DNA from: Acidimicrobiia bacterium
GTDB lineage: Bacteria; Actinomycetota; Acidimicrobiia; IMCC26256; PALSA-555
Direction: 5' to 3'
Assembly (NCBI GenBank): GCA_022865365.1
Contig: JALHSW010000233.1
Span: 1 to 11,852 of the forward strand
DNA: 11,852 nucleotides
Shown: piece by piece, positions 7,279 through 11,852 of the stretch
Numbering within the stretch: the stretch's first letter is position 1
Layout of the letters: every line of letters begins with the position of its first letter
Notes under the pieces: generated by a model
Told to the model about the DNA's origin: nothing
What the model saw: the letters and a program-made list of their open reading frames with translations, nothing else
Database searches by the model: none
Program-made: the position numbers and the translations under genes

Positions 7279-8617
7279 GGCGCGGCGACGATCTTCCGGG
7301 TCCCGTGCTCGACCATCAAGCGCGCACCGGACTCCTCCCCGGGTGCGCGCTCGAGCACCGTCGGGACGAACCACCACTCAGCGACGACGCGCTCGGGCGT
7401 CACCTCGACGACCACGTACCCGTGGTCGTCGAGATCGCACCACTTCCAGTGCGGCATCACCTGCATCAGCTCGTGCTCCACCGCGAGCGACTGCGGGCCG
7501 CGGCGCGGCCATCCCATCTTGTCGTCGAGGTTCGGAGACGTGAGGCTCGCCGTGACGAACTCGACCGCGACGGGTGCGCTGCCCGAGAAGGAGTCCTCGT
7601 GGAGCTCCATCGCCAGCGCGACGTGGATGTCGCCGCTCAGCACGACGAGGTTGTCGATGCCCTGGTCACGGACGTGACCGAGCACGAGCGCTCGCTCGGC
7701 CGGGTAGCCGTCCCACTGGTCGGGGTCGGGGCCCGCGCCCCCGGAGTCGGACAGCTTGAGCGTGCCGATCACCGGGCGAATTGCCTCTGGGATCTGTGGC
7801 GTCCAGGTCTGTCCCATCGCCGAGGAGTTGGCGAGCAGCCGCCAGCGCGCGGTTGACACGTCGAGCTCGCCGAGCAGCCACGCGCGCTGGTCGAGGCCGA
7901 GCTGCGTCCGACCCGGGTCGTTCATGGCAGGCGCCGACACCGGCTGGTCGCGGCGCGAGCGCATGTCGATGATGATCAGGTCGGCGAGCTCGTGGTCGTC
8001 CAACGTCGCGATGACGGGATGCGCCGCCCGAACGCTTGGACGTCCGGATCGCTGCAGTACTCCGCGAACCGCCGGCGGTAGTCGTCGAGGGTGATGCAGT
8101 TCTTGTCGGGGTCGAACCTTCGTCCGAGATCGGGGCGCGGGTCGTTCGGGAACTTCTGGTTCGAACCTTCGTAGATGTAGTCACCGAGGTGCAGCACGAA
8201 GTCGAGGTCATCTCGCTCGGCGATGCGTGCTTAGCCGTTGAAGTAGCCGGTGTCGTAGCGTGCGCACGACACCATCGCGATCTTCAGGTGGTCCGAATCG
8301 GGAACGGGAAGCGTGCGCGTCCGCCCCACCGGTGAGCGCTCGTGGAGTGTCGAGAATCCGTAGTGATACGTCGTTCCAGGCGTCAGCCCTTGCACGTCCA
8401 CGTGGACGGTGTGGTCCGACGCCGAATCCGCCGACACTGTCCCGTTGGACACAACGTCGCGGAGCTCCGGATCCCGCCCGACCTTCCACTCCACGTCAAC
8501 CGCATCCGCCTCGGTCGTGACACGCGTCCAAAGGATCATACGGTCATGGAGCGGATCGCCGCTCGCGACACCATGCTGAAATGCCTGCCCTGCGATGCCG
8601 CGCAGCCTAGCCCTCAG
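7275..8617 (-). pseudogene. PhoD-family phosphatase, broken tandem copy
   Basis: Paralogue of the gene at 5755-7278, readable from AFQHGVASGDP to VEHGTRKIVAAP. Three lesions are visible. The first is a TAA at 8231-8233 in FNG*ARIAERDD, where the intact copy has FNAYARIAERRD, so one base change made a Tyr codon a stop. The second is a frameshift at about 8030-8035 between DPDVQA and RAAHPVIATLDDHE. The third is an in-frame loss of about 56 codons, so that DDHELAD runs straight into LIIIDMRSRRD at 7980-7991. The length without the missing base and codons would be about 504, close to the 508 codons of the intact copy. Metal motifs HLGDYIYE, DDHE and LSGDIHVA are otherwise kept, suggesting recent decay. 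The most likely original start is the CTG at 8617, preceded at 5 nt by AGGAGG; homologues would be expected to have ATG there. Confidence 0.9.
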
Positions 8618-8622
8618 ACGTC

Positions 8623-8628
8623 CCTCCT
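8623..8628 (-). promoter_or_regulatory. Shine-Dalgarno of the broken PhoD copy
   Basis: AGGAGG on the minus strand, 5 nt before an in-frame CTG at 8617 that is followed by RARLRGIAGQAFQHGVASGDP. The perfect site makes this the ancestral initiation point even though no ATG, GTG or TTG now stands there. It would also have been the entry site for the translationally coupled downstream PhoD gene. Confidence 0.6.
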
Positions 8629-8706
8629 GCTGACGCGACGCGGGCGTACGTTCTTTTCCAGCGGCCGCGACAACGTGTGGGGGCCGCCGCACGGACTCTC
8701 CTCAGG

Positions 8707-9117
8707 TCAAGTTGGTCGACGCCCCCAGGCCGACACGATCGTGGGCGACATGCCCATCGAGCTGCAGGTTTCGGCGTCGACGTCGACCAGACCGGCCTCG
8801 ACGAGATGACGCGGCAGTTCGCGTCCGAACTCGGGATCCATCCCGACCGATGGTCCAAGAACGGCGCTGGCTCGGTGCTGTCGACGGAAGCACGACCGGA
8901 GTCGCTCGGGCATAACGAACTGTCGCGCAGCAGGCAGATGGATACCCGGCGTGAGGTCGAAATCCTCGACGAGCAGCCCACCGCCGGGCCGCAACGCCGC
9001 GACCAACTTGTCGAGAACCGCCAGTCGGTCAGGCAGGTGCTCCAGCACGGCGCGGGCGTGGATCACATCGAACTGCTCATCGAGCGCGTCGGCGCAGATG
9101 TCGTGGATGATGTTCTC
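8707..9117 (-). pseudogene. SAM-dependent methyltransferase fragment
   Basis: A 137-codon open stretch reads ENIIHDICADALDEQFDVIHARAV, LEHLPDRLAVLDKLVAALRP, GGGLLVEDFDLTPGI and so on, ending IVSAWGRRPT. This is the middle and end of a class I methyltransferase: the motif IV region FDVIHARAVLEHL and the post-motif loop LRPGGGLLVEDFD are clear. The SAM-binding glycine motif and everything before it are absent upstream of 9117, and the only internal start (GTG at 9066) lies within motif IV. Near the C-terminus, ETCSSM passes directly to GMSPTIVSAWGRRP; relatives I recall have roughly 60 residues between these segments, so there is probably a second, in-frame deletion. It should not be functional. 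It lies on the same strand as the broken PhoD copy and 89 bp upstream of that gene's start. Confidence 0.8.
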
Positions 9118-9252
9118 CGGGCTTGGTGGAGTTGGTTGTTGTTGGATTTCATGTCTCGAGCAGCGAACACGTCGAGCTCGTGGCCGCGCGCAAGCGGAGC
9201 GCGGCGCTGGAAGCCGAGGCCTGAGCCCCTACTGCCACCGTCACCTTCCCGT

Positions 9253-9924
9253 TCACCGGCCTCGAGGTGAGCCACCTTTCGGACCCGCGTCCATCCCCAG
9301 CTCAAGTGCCGGAGCGGCGTTGGTGAAGGCGGCGACCCGGTCCCGGTCGACCTGGCTCGCGTCCGCGCGCGCGGCGCCTTTGGTCAGGTAGTCGTCGGCG
9401 AACTCGGCTTTGACTGCTCCCGTTTCGTCGAGCAGCCATACCGGCGCCATACGGCGGGGCACGGTGACCACGCCGGGATCGTCGTAGGTGCCGAACGCCT
9501 TGTCCCACACCGCGCTGGTCACACCGAAGTTGCGCATCGGTGCGCCGAAGTGGTGATGCAGGTGATTGCGACGGGCCCAGCGCCCGTAGCGGTTGCGCGG
9601 CGGATGCGTATGGGTGCGCCGGTGCGCGACCTCATAGCCGAAGTACATCGAGAGCAGCCCGACGGTGAAGGCGCCGGCCCAACGCCGGCCCGCCAGCGCG
9701 GCGGTCGTGGGATAGGCCAGCGCCGTGGTGGCAGCCGCAGAAGCCAACTTCTTCGAGGCGGGCGAGAAGTACGTGACGTCGGCGTGGTGCTTCAGGTGCT
9801 CGACCGAGGCCAGCCCCCGACCGCGAAGCTCGTGCATGAGGAACCGGTGCAGGCCGTACTCCGCCGCCGTCCACGATGCCGCCCCGATCAGCACGGCGGC
9901 CCCACGGGACTGGATGATCGTCAT
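9253..9924 (-). CDS. Fatty acid hydroxylase / sterol desaturase-family membrane protein
   Basis: Predicted 223-residue di-iron membrane oxygenase-like protein. Histidine clusters fit the family: HRFLMH (H26, H31), EHLKHH (H43, H46, H47), HRRTHTH (H101, H105, H107) and NHLHHHFG (H121, H123-H125). The last is followed by NFGVTSAVWDKAFGTY (132-147), the usual tail of the domain. Hydrophobic segments lie at about 8-24, 60-78 and 84-98. Relatives hydroxylate or desaturate fatty acyl chains, sterols or carotenoids (CrtZ-like) using O2; the substrate here is unknown. The C-terminal 70 residues are charged and probably cytosolic. ATG at 9924 has GGAG only 3 nt upstream. The gene is intact and lies between two degraded regions. 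Its 3' end is followed by 135 bp (9118-9252) with no gene I can support. Confidence 0.85.
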   Translation of the reverse strand: MTIIQSRGAAVLIGAASWTAAEYGLHRFLMHELRGRGLASVEHLKHHADVTYFSPASKKLASAAATTALAYPTTAALAGRRWAGAFTVGLLSMYFGYEVAHRRTHTHPPRNRYGRWARRNHLHHHFGAPMRNFGVTSAVWDKAFGTYDDPGVVTVPRRMAPVWLLDETGAVKAEFADDYLTKGAARADASQVDRDRVAAFTNAAPALELGMDAGPKGGSPRGR

Positions 9925-10182
9925 GGCTCCAGGATGGCAGATCCGACGGCCGGGGTGGCATGGAGGTTGAGGCAGGACTGCACCGCGGCGGAGGTTGCCT
10001 GTTGGTTGATCGTCATCCAGAACGTCGTCAATGCCGTCAATGATCAGGTCAGCTACACAAACCTCCCCACAATTGGGTGCCCATCGAACCGGGTCGATTG
10101 CACCGCTGGTCGTCCATTACGTCCACTGCGTCCAGCGCATCGGTCACGGCAACCGCAGTCCAACGGAGCCGGGGCCGACTGA
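9925..10182. other. Intergenic stretch without a supported gene
   Basis: This region separates the divergent hydroxylase-family gene (minus) and the TetR relic (plus). Frames are open but their translations show no family motif and no consistent coding bias. The one feature seen is the tandem octamer CGTCAATG at 10026-10033 and 10035-10042 (9-bp period), which abuts TGATCA. This could be an operator for the former TetR protein or nothing at all. No promoter or terminator is clear. Confidence 0.4.
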
Positions 10183-10344
10183 TCGGGCGTCCTGGAGACC
10201 CGCCGCCCGGGGCCCCGGCGCCCCGCGGGATCTCCTGCGGGACCCGACGAGGTACGCCGCGCCGTGCTCGATACCGCCGCGACGCTCTTCGCTCGACGGG
10301 GTGTGGACGCGGCGTCCCTGCGCGACATCGCAGCCGAGGCCGCC
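10183..10344 (+). pseudogene. TetR-family regulator relic (N-terminal DNA-binding part only)
   Basis: After a stop at 10180, the frame reads through a Pro/Arg-rich tail (RRPGPRRPAGSPAGPDE) into EVRRAVLDTAATLFARRGVD followed by AASLRDIAAEAA, from 10249 to 10344. This is helix 1, the conserved A-x-x-L-F-x-x-x-G turn and the first HTH helix of a TetR N-terminal domain. The recognition helix, normally followed by Y-x-(Y/H)-F-x-x-K, and the whole ligand-binding domain are missing: from about 10345 this frame becomes Cys/Arg-rich and a hydrophobic sequence appears in another frame. No good start codon is visible either. A TetR gene beside an exporter usually represses it, so this is probably the deleted local regulator of the MFS gene at 10504. 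Confidence 0.75.
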
Positions 10345-10460
10345 GGCTCGCCTACCGTCAGCGTGTTCCTGTTCTTCTCGGCCCGCTGCTGTACCTTCTG
10401 CTGGTTACGCTCCTGCGGGACAAGCGCGGGACCGAGGCCGAGGCGGAGGACTTCTCGTGA
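10341..10460 (+). pseudogene. C-terminal tail of an unidentified membrane protein
   Basis: In a different frame from the TetR relic, 39 codons read RRLAYRQRVPVLLGPLLYLL, then LVTLLRDKRGTEAEAEDFS and a stop at 10458-10460. It looks like one transmembrane helix (VPVLLGPLLYLLLVTLL) followed by a charged cytosolic tail, as at the end of many membrane proteins. No start or upstream part is present, so it is probably the remnant of a second gene fused to the TetR stub by a deletion near 10341-10346. I do not recognise the family. A small intact membrane peptide is a less likely alternative because there is no start codon or ribosome binding site at the junction. Confidence 0.5.
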
Positions 10461-10491
10461 CCTTTGGGTCCCGTGCGGGAGTCCGGATGAT

Positions 10492-10497
10492 GGAGGG
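10492..10497 (+). promoter_or_regulatory. Shine-Dalgarno of the MFS transporter gene
   Basis: GGAGGG, 6 nt before the GTG at 10504. It decides the start of the transporter, because the same frame is open for 107 codons further upstream through the TetR relic. Confidence 0.75.
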
Positions 10498-10503
10498 CGG
10501 GTA

Positions 10504-11852
10504 GTGACCGAGACGACTGGGCAAAAGGCCGGCGCGGCGACGATCGTCTTGTTCACGCTGGCGGCGGGGCAGTTCATCATGGCCCTCGACATGTCGGTGA
10601 TGAACGTGTCGATCGCGACGGTCGCCAAGGACGTTGGCACGACCGTGACGGGGATCCAGACGGCGATCACGCTCTACACGTTGGTGATGGCATCGCTGAT
10701 GATCACCGGCGGCAAGATCGGTCAGATCCTCGGCCGGAAGCGCGCGTTCGCGATCGGCGGCGTCATCTATGCATGTGGCTCCCTCACCACTGCGCTCGCC
10801 CCGAACCTCACCGTGCTCATCATCGGCTGGTCGTTCCTCGAGGGCTTCGGTGCCGTGCTCATCATGCCGGCCATCGTTGCGCTGGTTGCGTCGAACTTCG
10901 CCAAGCCGGAACGACCGAAGGCCTATGGGCTTGTCGCCGCGGCCGGCGCGATGGCGATCGCACTCGGCCCGTTGATCGGCGGCGCGTTCACCACGTACTG
11001 GTCGTGGCGATGGGTCTTCGTCTGCGAGGTCATCGCCATCGGCGGGATCCTCGCCTTCTCGCGACGCATGGAGGACACGCCCCCCGAGGAAGGGGTCCGC
11101 CTCGACCTCGTTGGCACGGCGCTCTCCGCGCTGGGCCTCGGATTGTTCGTCTTCGGCATCCTCCGCTCGGGGACGTGGGGTGTCGTGCAGCCCAAGCCGG
11201 AAGCGCCCCAGTGGCTCGGGCTCTCCCCGGTGATCTGGCTGATGCTCGCGGGCGGTGTGACGCTGACGCTGTTCATGCGGTGGGAGAACCGGCGCATCGA
11301 GCGCGGCGAAGGCGCACTGCTCGACCCCGCGATGCTGCGGATCCGCCAGCTGAAGGCCGGGGTCGTGTCGTTCTTCTTCACGTACCTCACCCAGGCCGGC
11401 ATCTTCTTCGCCGTTCCGTTGTTCCTGTCGGTCGCGCTCGGGATCTCGGCGATGGAGACCGGGGTCCGGATGCTTCCGCTGTCACTCGGGATGCTCGCCT
11501 TTGCAGTCGGTATCCCGAAGCTGCTCCCGAACGCGTCCCCGCGCCGGGTCGTCAATGTCGGGTTCATCGTGCTGTTCGGCGGCATCGTGGCGTTGATCGC
11601 CCTGCTCGACGTCGGGGTCGGTCCGGAGATCGTCACCTGGCCACTGCTCATCGCCGGCGCCGGGCTCGGAACCCTGGCCTCACAGCTCGGGGCCGCGACC
11701 GTGTCGGCGGTACCCGACGAGCAGAGCGGCGAAGTCGGCGGGATCCAGAACACTGGGACGCAGCTCGGCGCTTCGATCGGCACCGCCCTTGCGGGCGCGA
11801 TCCTCATCTCCGCGCTGACGGCGTCGTTCTTCGCCGGGATCCAGGACAACCC
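10504..11852 (+). CDS. MFS drug exporter, DHA2 (14-TM, EmrB/QacA) family, 3' truncated by window
   Basis: 449 codons are present and the gene runs off the right edge without a stop. The start is GTG at 10504, giving a short polar N-terminus (MTETTGQKAGAA) before TM1. Family motifs in order are ALDMSVMNVSI (27-37, D29), GGKIGQILGRKR (69-80, motif A), FLEGFGAVLIMP (111-122, a variant motif B in which the usual Arg is not seen), and GAMAIALGPLIGG (148-160, motif C of antiporters). Later come PDEQSGEVGGIQNTG (404-418) and LGASIGTALAGA (421-432), typical of the last helices in the 14-TM group. It should be a proton-driven exporter in the cytoplasmic membrane; the substrate is unknown. No lesion is visible in the sequenced part. 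Upstream lies a wrecked TetR gene, so expression may have lost its repressor. Confidence 0.93.
   Translation, partial: MTETTGQKAGAATIVLFTLAAGQFIMALDMSVMNVSIATVAKDVGTTVTGIQTAITLYTLVMASLMITGGKIGQILGRKRAFAIGGVIYACGSLTTALAPNLTVLIIGWSFLEGFGAVLIMPAIVALVASNFAKPERPKAYGLVAAAGAMAIALGPLIGGAFTTYWSWRWVFVCEVIAIGGILAFSRRMEDTPPEEGVRLDLVGTALSALGLGLFVFGILRSGTWGVVQPKPEAPQWLGLSPVIWLMLAGGVTLTLFMRWENRRIERGEGALLDPAMLRIRQLKAGVVSFFFTYLTQAGIFFAVPLFLSVALGISAMETGVRMLPLSLGMLAFAVGIPKLLPNASPRRVVNVGFIVLFGGIVALIALLDVGVGPEIVTWPLLIAGAGLGTLASQLGAATVSAVPDEQSGEVGGIQNTGTQLGASIGTALAGAILISALTASFFAGIQDN

Noticed and set aside
9120..9224. Plus-strand reading ending SEHVELVAARKRSAALEAEA and a stop at 9222-9224, looking like a protein C-terminus.
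   Set aside because: It has good GC3, but the opposite strand is equally biased there, no start or family can be recognised, and it lies between two minus-strand genes. Too weak to annotate.
10207..10218. Perfect 12-bp palindrome CCGGGGCCCCGG, possibly a terminator or operator.
   Set aside because: It has no loop or T tract and falls in the GC-rich Pro/Arg tail codons of the TetR relic; composition explains it.
10923..11849. A 308-codon minus-strand open frame.
   Set aside because: Ser/Pro/Thr-rich shadow of the MFS transporter, which has all the family motifs.
10183..11852. A single open frame joins the TetR HTH to the MFS transporter, suggesting an HTH-transporter fusion.
   Set aside because: The linker in that frame (10345-10503) is Cys/Trp/Arg-rich and unlike protein of either family, another frame there reads as a good membrane helix, and a proper GGAGGG plus GTG starts the transporter at 10504. 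The open frame looks accidental.

Overview
The window looks like chromosomal DNA of a GC-rich bacterium, most likely an actinobacterium. The reasons are coding frames with third positions dominated by G and C, several GTG (and possibly TTG) starts, a very large cyclase/ATPase/TPR regulator of a type common in actinobacteria, and a TetR-DHA2 transporter pair. The species cannot be named from the sequence. No RNA gene, CRISPR array or intact mobile element was found.

Layout. Positions 1-72 hold the 5' end of an antibiotic-biosynthesis-monooxygenase-like gene (minus strand). It is divergent from an intact class I SAM methyltransferase (216-1028, plus). Convergent with the methyltransferase is a 3.3-kb minus-strand gene (1094-4432) encoding a class III nucleotide cyclase domain, an AAA/STAND-type ATPase and a long helical, TPR-like region. 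Upstream of it on the same strand is a Tat-exported beta-carbonic anhydrase (4567-5322). The CO2/bicarbonate enzyme thus lies next to a member of the cyclase superfamily that includes bicarbonate-responsive enzymes, which is a speculative but testable functional link.

From about 5.4 to 10.5 kb the region is a graveyard interspersed with intact genes. It contains a scrambled IS/integrase relic (5434-5696), an intact PhoD-type phosphatase (5755-7278), and a tandem paralogue of it (7275-8617) broken by a nonsense codon, a frameshift and an in-frame deletion. These are followed by a methyltransferase fragment (8707-9117), an intact fatty-acid-hydroxylase/sterol-desaturase-family protein (9253-9924), and a TetR N-terminal relic (10183-10344) joined to the tail of a membrane protein (10341-10460). 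The window ends inside an apparently intact DHA2-family MFS exporter (10504 to the end, plus).

I see no clearly new multi-gene system. The most interesting points are: the clustered internal deletions, which are either real decay or consensus/assembly error; the probable polar effect of the broken PhoD copy on the intact one, whose GTG start overlaps the broken copy's stop by 4 bp; the apparent loss of the local TetR repressor next to an exporter; and the carbonic anhydrase-cyclase pair, whose cyclase domain lacks a canonical catalytic asparagine.
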